A DNA stretch of 43,467 bases from Candidatus Gastranaerophilales bacterium (lineage in GTDB: Bacteria; Cyanobacteriota; Vampirovibrionia; Gastranaerophilales; Gastranaerophilaceae): the NCBI GenBank assembly GCA_910587245.1, contig CAJULX010000016.1:1-43467 (forward strand), read 5' to 3'. Positions 29,483-38,691 of this stretch are shown piece after piece (position 1 is the first letter of the stretch; the number at the start of each line of letters is the position of its first letter). A program made the translations under genes and the position numbers. Under the pieces are notes generated by a model. The model saw nothing but the letters and a program-made list of their open reading frames with translations. It was not told where the DNA came from and did no database searches.

Positions 29483-30550
29483 ATGAAAAGATTTCTTATT
29501 ATATTTTTAATATTTTTATTTTCTTTCAATTATTCTTACGGGATAGAGGAAACACCTTTTGAAGAAATTACTCTTGAAGAAAATATTGTTTTTAAATTAA
29601 ACCCGTATGAACCGAAGAAGATAATTTTTCATAACGGTATTATAAATGAAATTTCTCCCGTTTTGAATTTTAGAGGGGTGTATGAAGTTGATATATCGGA
29701 TGATAAGAATAATTTTACATATCCTTTTACTCTGGAGGGCGGGGCGGAATTAAAATTCGGCGAATCAAAAAATAAAATAAGGGCGGTTTCTAATTTTTCC
29801 AAGAATGTGGATAATTTTGATAATAAATTTTTAGGTAAATTTACGGATTTATATTTTGAAAGGCAAATAAATGAAAACCACAGGCTCTTAATAGGAAATG
29901 CAAGAATTCCTTTTGGTTTTGAGGGGTCAAAAAGCACATACAAGCTCATGTTTTCAAAAAGGGCGCAGATTGGTGCAAAATTTAATGATGCAAGAGCTGT
30001 CGGGATAAAATATACAGGCGGCGGCAGCGGTTTTGAATACAGTATCGGCGGGTATTCTTCAACACGGCATATGCAGGATATTACAGACGGGGCGGAATTT
30101 GCAGGTTGGATAAATTATAAGCCTTTTTATAAAAATTCCCACCTTTTTAAAGATTTAAAAATAGGAGCAGGTGCGGATATCGGGGTTTTGGATAAAGGAT
30201 ACGGGGTATACGGTGCCAGCATGGAATGGGAGTATAAAAAGTTTTTATTGAATGCCGAATATGCATACGCTGACGGTTCAAATGCCTATAAATATAATCC
30301 GAATAAACAGGAAGGTTTTTATACAACTGCGGCATATCATCTGACTGATAATCTGCAGGCTGCTTTCAGATACGATATTTATAACCCCGATACAACAAAA
30401 GATGATACCGTGCAAAAATATACGGCGGGGTTTAATTATTATGTTTTCGGGCAAAGATTAAGATTCGGGGTTGATTATACGTATACAAAAAATTCCGTTA
30501 TAAATAATAATACAAATTCCGTATATTTTTTAACGCAGGTAATGTTATAA
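29483..30550 (+). CDS. outer-membrane beta-barrel protein, porin-like
   Basis: The 355-residue protein has a signal peptide (about 1-20, MKRFLIIFLIFLFSFNYSYG) followed by alternating polar/aromatic strands typical of a barrel of roughly 14-16 strands, for example GIKYTGGGSGFEYSIGGYSS and LRFGVDYTYTKNS, and a final strand NSVYFLTQVML. It resembles phosphate-selective porin-type barrels in overall pattern; the substrate is unknown. No Shine-Dalgarno sequence precedes the ATG. Its last 6 bases overlap the convergent lpxK gene. Confidence 0.78.
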   Translation: MKRFLIIFLIFLFSFNYSYGIEETPFEEITLEENIVFKLNPYEPKKIIFHNGIINEISPVLNFRGVYEVDISDDKNNFTYPFTLEGGAELKFGESKNKIRAVSNFSKNVDNFDNKFLGKFTDLYFERQINENHRLLIGNARIPFGFEGSKSTYKLMFSKRAQIGAKFNDARAVGIKYTGGGSGFEYSIGGYSSTRHMQDITDGAEFAGWINYKPFYKNSHLFKDLKIGAGADIGVLDKGYGVYGASMEWEYKKFLLNAEYAYADGSNAYKYNPNKQEGFYTTAAYHLTDNLQAAFRYDIYNPDTTKDDTVQKYTAGFNYYVFGQRLRFGVDYTYTKNSVINNNTNSVYFLTQVML

Positions 30551-31636
30551 AAAAGCGATATTTCCCGTATTTTCAAGAATTGCTTTAATATCAATTTCGG
30601 GTTTTAATTTCATTGCAAATATCTGTGTATTTTCAGGGATAAAATCTTTAATTTTAACGGCATCCTTTTCTGTTGTTATGATATATTTTGCGCCTGTTTT
30701 TTGTGCGTTATCCGCTATATCTTTGATATCGGCTTTTGTATATGAATAATGGTCATCAAAGTTTTTTGTATCAAGGAGGTTAAAGGGTTTTAAGTAATTA
30801 TAAAATTGAGAGGGGCTTCCTATGGCGCAGAATGCAAAAATATCCGAAATATCTTTAATATCAACGGTTTTACCTGTTTTTATATCGTAAAAACAATCGG
30901 CTTTGAAATTTGAAATAAATACGGGTTTTTTAAATTTTTCTTCCAGAAATTTTTGGATATTTCCACAGGGTGCGGTTGAATTTTTATTTATTAATATTAT
31001 GCAGTCTGCTCTTTTGATTTGATTTAAAGGTTCTCTTAAAGGTCCGAGAGGCAGGAGAAATCCGTTTCCTATGAATTTTTCAACATCAAAAAGAAGAACC
31101 GTAAGGTCTTTTTTAATTTTTCTGTTTGAAAAACCGTCATCCATAACTATAATTTCTGTATCAAGGGTATCTGCGGCGTAATTTGCGCCTTTTAATCTGT
31201 CGGATGAAGTTAAGCATGCAAAGTTGTTTTCCGCCGTGCTGCTTTTTGCAATCAGCTGTACTTCATCTCCGGAAAGCACGGGGTCTTTAATTAAAATATT
31301 TTCAAAATCTTTTATGACATTTATCCCTTTTAATTTTCCGCCGTAGCCGCGGCTAAGAGAGGCGGTTTTTTTGCCGCAGCCTGAAAAATATTTGCAAAAT
31401 TCAATAACCACAGGCGTTTTCCCCACACCGCCCGTTGTAAGGTTTCCTATACAGACAACTTTCGGTTTTGCTTTTTTTTCTTTTAAAACCCCTGCTTTAT
31501 AAAGAAAATTTTTAAAATTTATAACAATTGAATAAAAAACAGACGGAATTAAAAAAGCCGTAAATAAAGGTATATCAGAAAAATTCAGATTTTTTTTATA
31601 ATGAAAATTTGTAACTTTTTCTTTAAAATTCTTCAT
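30545..31636 (-). CDS. lpxK: tetraacyldisaccharide 4'-kinase (lipid A synthesis)
   Basis: This 363-residue membrane-associated P-loop kinase phosphorylates the lipid A disaccharide precursor to make lipid IV-A. The extended Walker A motif GNLTTGGVGKTP is at residues 64-75, and VMDDGFSNRKIKKDLTVLLFD is the conserved DDGFQ-like region. The N-terminus has the expected membrane-anchoring hydrophobic segment. Its presence implies a lipopolysaccharide-bearing outer membrane. It is the last gene of the serA-mla-lpxK unit, 46 bases after mlaD, and its ribosome site is weak. Confidence 0.94.
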   Translation of the reverse strand: MKNFKEKVTNFHYKKNLNFSDIPLFTAFLIPSVFYSIVINFKNFLYKAGVLKEKKAKPKVVCIGNLTTGGVGKTPVVIEFCKYFSGCGKKTASLSRGYGGKLKGINVIKDFENILIKDPVLSGDEVQLIAKSSTAENNFACLTSSDRLKGANYAADTLDTEIIVMDDGFSNRKIKKDLTVLLFDVEKFIGNGFLLPLGPLREPLNQIKRADCIILINKNSTAPCGNIQKFLEEKFKKPVFISNFKADCFYDIKTGKTVDIKDISDIFAFCAIGSPSQFYNYLKPFNLLDTKNFDDHYSYTKADIKDIADNAQKTGAKYIITTEKDAVKIKDFIPENTQIFAMKLKPEIDIKAILENTGNIAFL

Positions 31637-31682
31637 ACTTTATTTATCTTGCGGATATGCCGTCTGTTTCGGTTGAAATTTA

Positions 31683-33050
31683 TCAGAACATTAATCTGAA
31701 AATTAAGAATCTTTTATTTAATTTTTCAGAGAATTTTTTCAGATTTCTTGCGGTAACAACGGTATCGGACAGTGCACTTGAAACGGAAAGCTTATCTGAT
31801 TCGCACATTGAATTTGTTTTTACAAGGCTTTTATTTATTTCGCCGATTGCGGTATTAAGCCCTGAAATCGTTTGTTTTAAATCTTTTTTAACGTTATCGT
31901 CATCCGTAAATTCGTTTACATAAGTTGAAATATCGGCTAAATTTTTAGAAATCTGATTTAAATTTGTCATAATTTCTTTTGTGCTTGAATCTTCGATTAT
32001 GTTATTTAAATTATTTGAAAGCTTGCCAACGGATGCCATTGTAGTTGTTAAATTTTCCTGAAGTTCTTTATTTGAAGCTATATCGTTTATGTTATCAGAA
32101 AGTACAACCAGCTTTTTAATTAAAACATTGGATTGGCTTAAAACAGAATTTAATTCGTCTTTTGATGAATCTAAAAGCGCATCTGCCTTATCCATTGTGC
32201 TTGTAGCTTTTGCGGTTAATTTATTTATGTTTTCAACAGAATCTTTTATTTGATAAATAAATTCATCAGATAAAATCTGGGTAATTTTTTCGTTTGTTTC
32301 CGCAAGACCCTGTGCTGATTTATACTGTAATTCAAGAAAATCGCTTATTCTCATAGGTTCAATTACGGTATAAGGTGAACCTGTTTTCGGAATAACGATT
32401 TCTTCACCGTTTCTTCTATAGAAAAGAATTTGATTATTTGCAAATTTTGCATCAATATTTGAAGGGTCAAGCACAAGCCCCGGCATATCCACAATAAAGT
32501 TAAGCTTCAGCGCATAAGGGGTTTTAAACCTTGCTCTGTATTCAATAGGGGCGCTTGAAACGGGAAGTACTTCAGCGCTTTCGATTTTACCTATTGCCTT
32601 AAGCTCGTTTTCTATTTTCATAAAGACGATAACACCATCTTTAATTGATGTTGTTGATTTTGAGGTTTCAACATAGGTTGTTTTTGCCTTAGGGGGCATA
32701 ACCTCTAAAAATTGTTCTCCGATAAGACCTGACTGCTGGATAGAGATGGTGGAAGCCGTGGGGATTTCAACTCCGCTTTCCGTTATAACGAATTTTACTT
32801 TAACATAGCTGTCTTTTCCGTTTATAACGGGGGTAATTTCTTCAATCTGGCCTATCCTGAGCCCCATCATCTGTACGCCCGAACCGGGTCTTATCCCGTT
32901 AACGTCATGGAAAATTACCTCAATTCGCTCTCCCGCGGAAAGTGTTCTTCCTTTAATCCAGAGCACGGTAAAAATAAGGATAGCAAGGGCTACAACCGTT
33001 AAAATACCCACTTTTAATGATGAATTAATTTTTCTATCCGAATTTTCCAA
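31683..33050 (-). CDS. mlaD: MCE/MlaD-family lipid transport protein
   Basis: This protein of about 455 residues is anchored by one N-terminal membrane helix (VGILTVVALAILIFTVLWI). It continues with an MCE domain (FHDVNGIRPGSGVQMMGLRIGQIEEI...GLIGEQFLEVMP) and a long helical C-terminal half that likely forms a tunnel or coiled coil across the periplasm. With the neighbouring ATPase and permease it makes an Mla/TGD-type lipid transporter linking inner and outer membranes. I place the start at the TTG at 33050, since AAGGA lies 8 bases upstream; an earlier TTG at 33071 adds seven residues that include the ribosome site. Confidence 0.88.
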   Translation of the reverse strand: MENSDRKINSSLKVGILTVVALAILIFTVLWIKGRTLSAGERIEVIFHDVNGIRPGSGVQMMGLRIGQIEEITPVINGKDSYVKVKFVITESGVEIPTASTISIQQSGLIGEQFLEVMPPKAKTTYVETSKSTTSIKDGVIVFMKIENELKAIGKIESAEVLPVSSAPIEYRARFKTPYALKLNFIVDMPGLVLDPSNIDAKFANNQILFYRRNGEEIVIPKTGSPYTVIEPMRISDFLELQYKSAQGLAETNEKITQILSDEFIYQIKDSVENINKLTAKATSTMDKADALLDSSKDELNSVLSQSNVLIKKLVVLSDNINDIASNKELQENLTTTMASVGKLSNNLNNIIEDSSTKEIMTNLNQISKNLADISTYVNEFTDDDNVKKDLKQTISGLNTAIGEINKSLVKTNSMCESDKLSVSSALSDTVVTARNLKKFSEKLNKRFLIFRLMF

Positions 33051-33096
33051 TCTCAATATCCTTAATTTCAATATATTTATTATACAGTAAAAAAAA

Positions 33097-33825
33097 TTAT
33101 GTGGTTGATTTAATTTCCATGGGGCCGTCGAGCGACGCCGTTATAAACTGGCGCGTATAGGGATTATCCGCCTTTAAAAAGTCTTCCGTTGTGCCTTTAA
33201 ATACGATTTTTCCTTCATATAAAAGAATTACCTTATCACATGCCCTTGTAATCGTTGACATTTGATGGGTTACAACAATACAGCTTGCGTTTAATTCTTT
33301 TTTTAATTGATTAATATAATCTTCAATTAAAGTTGAAGAAACAGGGTCAAGCCCCGCCGTAGGTTCATCATAAAGGATGATTTTCGGGTTTGTAACAATT
33401 GCGCGTGCAAACCCTACGCGTTTTTGCATACCGCCTGAAAGCTCCGAGGGGAACTTGTTTTCAATACCCTGCAAGCCTACTATCTTTAATTTTTGGGCAA
33501 CTATTTTTTTTAATTCTTCTTTATTGTATTTTCCTTTAAATTCGCGCCGCTCAAGCAGAGGAAAAGCGATATTATGGTATACATCAAGAAAATCAAAGAG
33601 GGCTGAATACTGGAAAGTCATTGCGATGTCGGAATTTTTTGTGGTTTCGATTTTTCCTGAATCGGCATCAAGCAATTTGCTTATAATTTTTAAAAGAGTT
33701 GATTTTCCGCTTCCTGAAAACCCTGCAACACCGAGGGTTTCGCCATCATCAACACAAAAGCTTATGTTATCTAAAACTTTTTTATTATCAAATGTTTTTG
33801 TTAAATTTTCTACTTTTATGGTCAT
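33097..33825 (-). CDS. mlaF: ABC transporter ATPase of the Mla/MCE lipid transport system
   Basis: This 242-residue ATPase powers the lipid transporter. Walker A GFSGSGKS is at residues 35-42, the signature is LSGGMQKRVGFARAI, and Walker B ILYDEPTAGLDP follows, with the switch His in VVTHQM. The LSGGMQKR wording is characteristic of the MlaF/Mkl group. AAGGAAA precedes the ATG. It lies between mlaE and mlaD on the same transcript. Confidence 0.94.
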   Translation of the reverse strand: MTIKVENLTKTFDNKKVLDNISFCVDDGETLGVAGFSGSGKSTLLKIISKLLDADSGKIETTKNSDIAMTFQYSALFDFLDVYHNIAFPLLERREFKGKYNKEELKKIVAQKLKIVGLQGIENKFPSELSGGMQKRVGFARAIVTNPKIILYDEPTAGLDPVSSTLIEDYINQLKKELNASCIVVTHQMSTITRACDKVILLYEGKIVFKGTTEDFLKADNPYTRQFITASLDGPMEIKSTT

Positions 33826-33865
33826 TTTATTTCCTTAAAAAGGTTTTCATTAAGCTTTTATATGA

Positions 33866-34663
33866 TTATAAATAAAACATGGCGGCAAAGATATAGTCCC
33901 AAATTGCTATTGCAAGAAAAGACCATACAACGGCGCGGGTTGTGGATTCACCTACTTCTTTTGCACCGCCCCTTGCTGCATATCCGCTTGAGCAGCTGAT
34001 TAGAGCTATTGTTCCCCCGAAAAATGCCGATTTTAAAAGGGCTATCATTATATCCCTAACGTATAAGCCGCGCCAGAGCGAATCAATATAGTTTAATATA
34101 CTTAAATCCGCAGTTATTTTTGAAACATATCCTGCGCAAAGAAGCCCCGTAAAAGATGCCACAACAAAAACAACGGGCATCATGATAACGCCTGCCAAAA
34201 ATCTCGGCACGATTAAATATTCAACGGGGTCAACCTTTAAAACCCGCATGGCACTTATTTGCTCACTCACAGACATTGAAGCAAGCTCTGATGCGAAGGA
34301 TGAACCTATCATTGATATTATTGCAAAACCTGCCATAATTGTCGCAAGCTCTCTTATCATAACAAGTGCGGAAAGCATTCCTATGTAGTTTTCCGCCCCC
34401 TGTTTTGCAAGCTCGGGTGCTATTTGCATTGAAATAATAATGCTTGTCATCCCTACAATAGTAAGGGTAATAGGCAGGCTATCCACCGCAAACCGTGATG
34501 ATTGCTCGATTGTAGCTTTAAGATTAATTCTGAGCCTTAGAACATAAGACATTACCCTTGTAAAATCGTATCCGATATTTCCAAGAGTAATGAGGAAGCC
34601 TGTCAGTTCTTTTTTAAGATAGTAAGCCCCGTGAAAGATTAGCGTATCTTTTACATTAATCAT
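33866..34663 (-). CDS. mlaE: MlaE-family permease of the lipid transport system
   Basis: This 265-residue inner-membrane permease has the family's core: an N-terminal amphipathic helix, then GMTSIIISMQIAPELAKQGAENYIG, GSSFASELASMSVSEQISAMRVLKVDPVEYLIVPRF, and a C-terminal GYAARGGAKEVGESTTRAVVWS. The EQISAMRVL-type helix contacts the ATPase. It starts 2 bases after the serA stop. In plants and cyanobacteria the homologous TGD1 permease works in glycerolipid transport. Confidence 0.94.
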   Translation of the reverse strand: MINVKDTLIFHGAYYLKKELTGFLITLGNIGYDFTRVMSYVLRLRINLKATIEQSSRFAVDSLPITLTIVGMTSIIISMQIAPELAKQGAENYIGMLSALVMIRELATIMAGFAIISMIGSSFASELASMSVSEQISAMRVLKVDPVEYLIVPRFLAGVIMMPVVFVVASFTGLLCAGYVSKITADLSILNYIDSLWRGLYVRDIMIALLKSAFFGGTIALISCSSGYAARGGAKEVGESTTRAVVWSFLAIAIWDYIFAAMFYL

Positions 34664-34665
34664 CT

Positions 34666-36267
34666 TTAAACATTCAACTTAACAAACTGTGCTTCGTAGA
34701 TACCGTCTATTTTTGAAATTTTATCAAGAGTTTCCGTCGATACTTCATTATCGGTATTTATTATCATCATGCTCTTTTCATCAGCGGAAGCTTGTTTGCC
34801 TGATTTTTGGACAACCTGCATTCTTGAAATGTTAACGTTATCCGCGCCAAGAACCGTTGCAGCCTGTGCTATCATACCGGGTTTATTAACGTGCGGCACA
34901 AGGAGCATAAATTTTTCAGGCTTGATTGATGTATTGTAATCATTTAATTTTACAATTCTTTTAATCTGCTCTGCTATCATTGCACCTGAAATTTCCGTAG
35001 TTTCTTTATCTGAATTTAATCTTACGGTGATTGAACCTATGTAATCGGTTGTCTGGTGAGATTTTTTCACGGTAACGGAAATCCCTCTGTTTTTAGCGAT
35101 GAAAGGAGCATTAACGTAATTTACCCCTACAAGATTTGTGGATAAAACGCCTTTTAAAATAGCTACTTCAAGCGCTGAAACATCTAAATCCGCAAGAGTT
35201 CCTTTTACCTCAATTTCAATATCTTTAAGGTTTCCTTTTGAAATTTGTGATGCCATCTGCGCGATATTTTCGGCGATTGACATGTAATCTTTAACAGGCT
35301 CAAGCTTTTGTGGTTTTAGAGAGGGGATATTTACTGCAGATGTTGCGTTTCCGCCTGATAAAACCTCTTTTACCTGCTCTGCCACATCAAGTGCAACATT
35401 TATCTGTGCCTCAGATGTGCTTGCGCCCAAATGCGGCGTTAAAATAACGTTTTTGCCGAATTCTCTTAATACGCAGCCTTGAATATTTTTTTCATCTTCA
35501 AAAACATCAATCGCACAGGAAGCTACTTTTCCTGATTCTAAAGCCGCTTTAAGTGCGTTTTCATCGATAATTCCGCCTCTTGCGCAGTTTATTATTCTAA
35601 CCCCGTCCTTCATTTTTCTTAACGTTGTTTCGTTTATTAAGTGAGTGGTTTCCGGGGTTTTAGGGGTATGAAGCGTGATAAAATCAGGCAGTGCCCAGAA
35701 TTCATCAAGATTCTCAATGTATTTTCCGCCGAATTTTTCAACAAATTCTTTTGTAGTATAAGGGTCGGATACAACTAAATTCATACCAAGTGCAAGTGCT
35801 GTTCTTGCAACGTGCTGTCCGATTTTGCCAAAGCCTATTACGCCGAGGGTTTTGCCGAATACTTCAACCCCCGTAAATTTTGATCTTTCCCAGTTACCTT
35901 CTTTTGTAGAAATAACGGCATCGGGGATATTTCTTGCCATAGATAACATCAGGGCTACAGTGTGTTCTGCTGCGGCATGGGTGTTGCCGTCGGGGGAATT
36001 TACAACAATAATACCGTGTTCGGTTGCCGAATTAAGGTCAATATTATCAACGCCGACCCCTGCTCTGCCTATGATTTTCAGGTTTTTCCCGGCTTTTATG
36101 ATTTTATCGGTTACTTTTGTCTGGCTTCTAACCAAAAGAGCATCATATTCGCCGATTACGCCGCAAAGTTCATCTTCGCTCATAGTAGGAAGCATAACCG
36201 GTTCTGCCGCTTCGCGTACTATATCTGCGGCTTTTTCATTTATTTTATCAGTGATTAAAACTTTCAT
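34666..36267 (-). CDS. serA: D-3-phosphoglycerate dehydrogenase, long form with ACT domain
   Basis: This 533-residue enzyme begins serine synthesis by oxidising 3-phosphoglycerate with NAD. The NAD loop GVIGFGKIGQ, the active-site stretch INCARGGIIDE and the catalytic His in TPHLGAST are visible. The C-terminal third contains the allosteric substrate-binding domain and a regulatory ACT domain (MLLVPHVNKPGMIAQAATVL). The purine-rich GGGGGAG lies 11 bases before the ATG. It is the first gene of the operon with mlaEFD and lpxK, an unexpected but clear linkage by a 2-base spacing. Confidence 0.96.
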   Translation of the reverse strand: MKVLITDKINEKAADIVREAAEPVMLPTMSEDELCGVIGEYDALLVRSQTKVTDKIIKAGKNLKIIGRAGVGVDNIDLNSATEHGIIVVNSPDGNTHAAAEHTVALMLSMARNIPDAVISTKEGNWERSKFTGVEVFGKTLGVIGFGKIGQHVARTALALGMNLVVSDPYTTKEFVEKFGGKYIENLDEFWALPDFITLHTPKTPETTHLINETTLRKMKDGVRIINCARGGIIDENALKAALESGKVASCAIDVFEDEKNIQGCVLREFGKNVILTPHLGASTSEAQINVALDVAEQVKEVLSGGNATSAVNIPSLKPQKLEPVKDYMSIAENIAQMASQISKGNLKDIEIEVKGTLADLDVSALEVAILKGVLSTNLVGVNYVNAPFIAKNRGISVTVKKSHQTTDYIGSITVRLNSDKETTEISGAMIAEQIKRIVKLNDYNTSIKPEKFMLLVPHVNKPGMIAQAATVLGADNVNISRMQVVQKSGKQASADEKSMMIINTDNEVSTETLDKISKIDGIYEAQFVKLNV

Positions 36268-36297
36268 AACTTTTTACTCCCCCAATATTTAAAATCT

Positions 36298-36324
36298 AAA
36301 AAACCCCGCTTGGAAGAAGGGTTT
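36298..36324 (-). terminator. intrinsic terminator of the GNAT gene
   Basis: On the minus strand AAACCC (complement of 36319-36324) pairs with GGGTTT (complement of 36301-36306), and the stem runs into six T. It separates the GNAT gene from serA. Confidence 0.65.
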
Positions 36325-36333
36325 CAATAAAAT

Positions 36334-37317
36334 TTATTCGCTGCCGAGCTTTGGCAGATACCCTTGCGGATACACATAATCTACCTTAAAGCCTGTCTGT
36401 TTGTACATTCTGTATGCACTTTGATTATTTGTATCAACACTTGCATTTAACTCATTAAGCTTTACATAGCCTGATTTGTTCAGTTTAATAATGTCTTCAA
36501 CCGTGCTTTTCAACATAACTTCGGATAGATTTAACCCGCGATGTTCGGGCACAATGCCTACAAGCGGGATATTTCCTATTGAATCACCCGTTATATTTGC
36601 AAATGCAAAGCCTGCCACTTTACTTTCCGCCAGAAGCACTTTGGATGATTGAGCCAAAAACTTGCCATAGATTGAATTTGTTATCTTATCAAGGATATCC
36701 CTCACTCCTTCAACGGTTTTAAACCTCGGGTCAAAATTAACATCCGAAGAATCCTTAAAAGATTCATAAACAACACCCACAAGCTCATCCAGATAAACTT
36801 CCCTGTACGGAGCGACTTTATATCCAATTGGTAAATCCGTGAATTTTATCTGGTCAAATTCTTTTAAAACTTTTTTATTATTGATATCAAAGGCAACAAC
36901 CGCTAAATCTATAAATTTAAAGCCGAATTTTGCCGCCGCATCTTTAAATTGAGTTTGAATACCGAGCATAGGATAGCTCACGAGCGCATTTTGCCTTTTT
37001 TGTTCAGTTACTTCCATAAATTTCTGCATAAGGCAGTTTTTCTTTTCCAGAATATTTTCAGCCCCGAGGCAGTGAATAACATATAATTCAATAGCATCCT
37101 CAAGGGCTGCGGAATAAGCTAAAAAGCCCGTGGGAATGTCATCTTCAAGCAGTAAAATGCAGCTTAAAAGACCCTTTGCAAAATATTCGATAAAATCGTT
37201 ATATTCAAGCGGGTCAAGCTCAAATTTGTAGTCCTGACGGCATTTTCTCCTGAAGTCATTATAGACTCCGCCGAATATTTTAAAATATTTTTCGTCTAAA
37301 ACCGTCGCTTGATACAT
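36334..37317 (-). CDS. GNAT-fold acetyltransferase-like protein
   Basis: The 327-residue protein appears to contain two GNAT-like halves. The C-terminal half has the recognisable acetyl-CoA region VGIVPEHRGLNLSEVMLKSTVEDI, matching the RGxxL/G loop, and the terminal NASVDTNNQSAYRMYKQTGFKVD typical of the fold. The N-terminal half is degenerate. The substrate is unknown. The start is supported by its own promoter, but the ribosome site (AAGG) is about 16 bases upstream and can pair with a downstream ACCTT in a small hairpin. It is an isolated gene between ribBA and serA. Confidence 0.75.
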   Translation of the reverse strand: MYQATVLDEKYFKIFGGVYNDFRRKCRQDYKFELDPLEYNDFIEYFAKGLLSCILLLEDDIPTGFLAYSAALEDAIELYVIHCLGAENILEKKNCLMQKFMEVTEQKRQNALVSYPMLGIQTQFKDAAAKFGFKFIDLAVVAFDINNKKVLKEFDQIKFTDLPIGYKVAPYREVYLDELVGVVYESFKDSSDVNFDPRFKTVEGVRDILDKITNSIYGKFLAQSSKVLLAESKVAGFAFANITGDSIGNIPLVGIVPEHRGLNLSEVMLKSTVEDIIKLNKSGYVKLNELNASVDTNNQSAYRMYKQTGFKVDYVYPQGYLPKLGSE

Positions 37318-37359
37318 ATTTTAAGGTGTTTTACCTTCCTTGCAAGTGAATTTTAGTTA

Positions 37360-37389
37360 ATTATATCATGGATTTATATGATTTAACAA
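37360..37389 (-). promoter_or_regulatory. sigma70-like promoter of the GNAT gene
   Basis: On the minus strand TTGTTA (complement of 37384-37389) and perfect TATAAT (complement of 37360-37365) are 18 bases apart. Confidence 0.55.
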
Positions 37390-37411
37390 ATTATTCTGTA
37401 AAGTCCTGTAT

Positions 37412-38653
37412 TTAAAGGATTTGTGCAGGCTCTTTAAGCGAATTTTCCTGTACATAAAGATGGTGCATTTTTTCTTTTTTTGTTTCAATGTATCTTTTGT
37501 TAAATTCGTTAATTTTTGGTGCTAAGCCTACTCTGTCAACGATTTTCAGACCATAGCCCTCAAGCCCTATTATTTTTTTCGGATTGTTTGTAATGAGTTT
37601 AAATTCCTGATAACCAATATCTACAAGGATTTGCGCTCCTGTGCCGTAATCTCTTAAATCGCTTTTAAAGCCGAGTGAAATATTTGCTTCGATTGTATCC
37701 TGTCCTTTTTCCTGCAAATTGTAGGCTTTAAGCTTATTTATAAGCCCTATTCCGCGGCCTTCATGGTCTGTAATATAGACTACGGCGCCGTTTCCGTATT
37801 CATTAATAAGTTTAAGAGAGTCTAAAAGCTGCTGGTTGCAATCGCATTTTAAACTGTGGAAAATATCCCCCGTCAGGCACTGGGAGTGCATTCTGACAAT
37901 CGGAGTTTTTGAAGGTTCGGCATCTTTAACCAGTGCAACATGCTCTACTCCCGTCAATTCATCAAGGTATCCGTATATTTTAAAATCCCCAAATTCAGTA
38001 GGCAGATGGGCTTCAACCATTCTTTTAACGTGACGTTCGGTTTTCATGCGGTATTTAATAAGGTCTGCTACCGTAATCAGCTTTATATTGTGGGTTTTAC
38101 CGAATTCAAAAAGTTCATCCCGTCTTGCCATTGTGCCGTCAGGGTTTATAATTTCACAAATCACACCTGATGGTGAAAGCCCCGCCAGACGGGCTAAATC
38201 AACCGCAGTTTCGGTGTGTCCCGCTCTTTTTAAAACCCCGCCGTCTCTTGCAATTAAAGGAAAAATGTGCCCCGGGCGGCGTAAATCCTCGGGGGATGAG
38301 GTTTTATCCATAATTATTTGAATTGTTTTTGCTCTGTCATATGCCGAAATGCCTGTCGTAGTGCCGTATTTTGGGTCTGCATCCACGGAAACCGTAAAAT
38401 TTGTACCTTTAACATCGGTATTATGCTCCACCATCGGTGAAATCCCTACTCTATCTGCAATTTCGCGGGTTAAGGCATGGCAGACAAGCCCCCTGCAGTG
38501 GGTTATCATAAAATTTATCCATTCGGGAGTGACAAAATCTGCGGGAATTATAAGGTCGCCTTCGTTTTCTCTGTCCTCGTCATCCGCTACTATCACGGGT
38601 TTTCCCGCTTTAAAATCTTCTATAGCTTCTTCAATCGTGCTGAATGTTACCAT
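37412..38653 (-). CDS. ribBA: bifunctional 3,4-dihydroxy-2-butanone-4-phosphate synthase / GTP cyclohydrolase II
   Basis: The 413-residue fusion supplies both branches of riboflavin synthesis. Residues about 1-200 form the DHBP synthase (DDEDRENEGDLI, HTETAVDLARLAG), and residues about 205-400 form GTP cyclohydrolase II with zinc cysteines in CLTGDIFHSLKCDCNQQ and the DHEGRGIGL motif. All key residues are intact. GGGAGGA precedes the ATG. It follows ribE by 38 bases on the same strand. No FMN riboswitch precedes either gene. Confidence 0.97.
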   Translation of the reverse strand: MVTFSTIEEAIEDFKAGKPVIVADDEDRENEGDLIIPADFVTPEWINFMITHCRGLVCHALTREIADRVGISPMVEHNTDVKGTNFTVSVDADPKYGTTTGISAYDRAKTIQIIMDKTSSPEDLRRPGHIFPLIARDGGVLKRAGHTETAVDLARLAGLSPSGVICEIINPDGTMARRDELFEFGKTHNIKLITVADLIKYRMKTERHVKRMVEAHLPTEFGDFKIYGYLDELTGVEHVALVKDAEPSKTPIVRMHSQCLTGDIFHSLKCDCNQQLLDSLKLINEYGNGAVVYITDHEGRGIGLINKLKAYNLQEKGQDTIEANISLGFKSDLRDYGTGAQILVDIGYQEFKLITNNPKKIIGLEGYGLKIVDRVGLAPKINEFNKRYIETKKEKMHHLYVQENSLKEPAQIL

Positions 38654-38691
38654 ATTTCCTCCCTGCGGCGTTTTTAGTCTTTTGGATAGTG

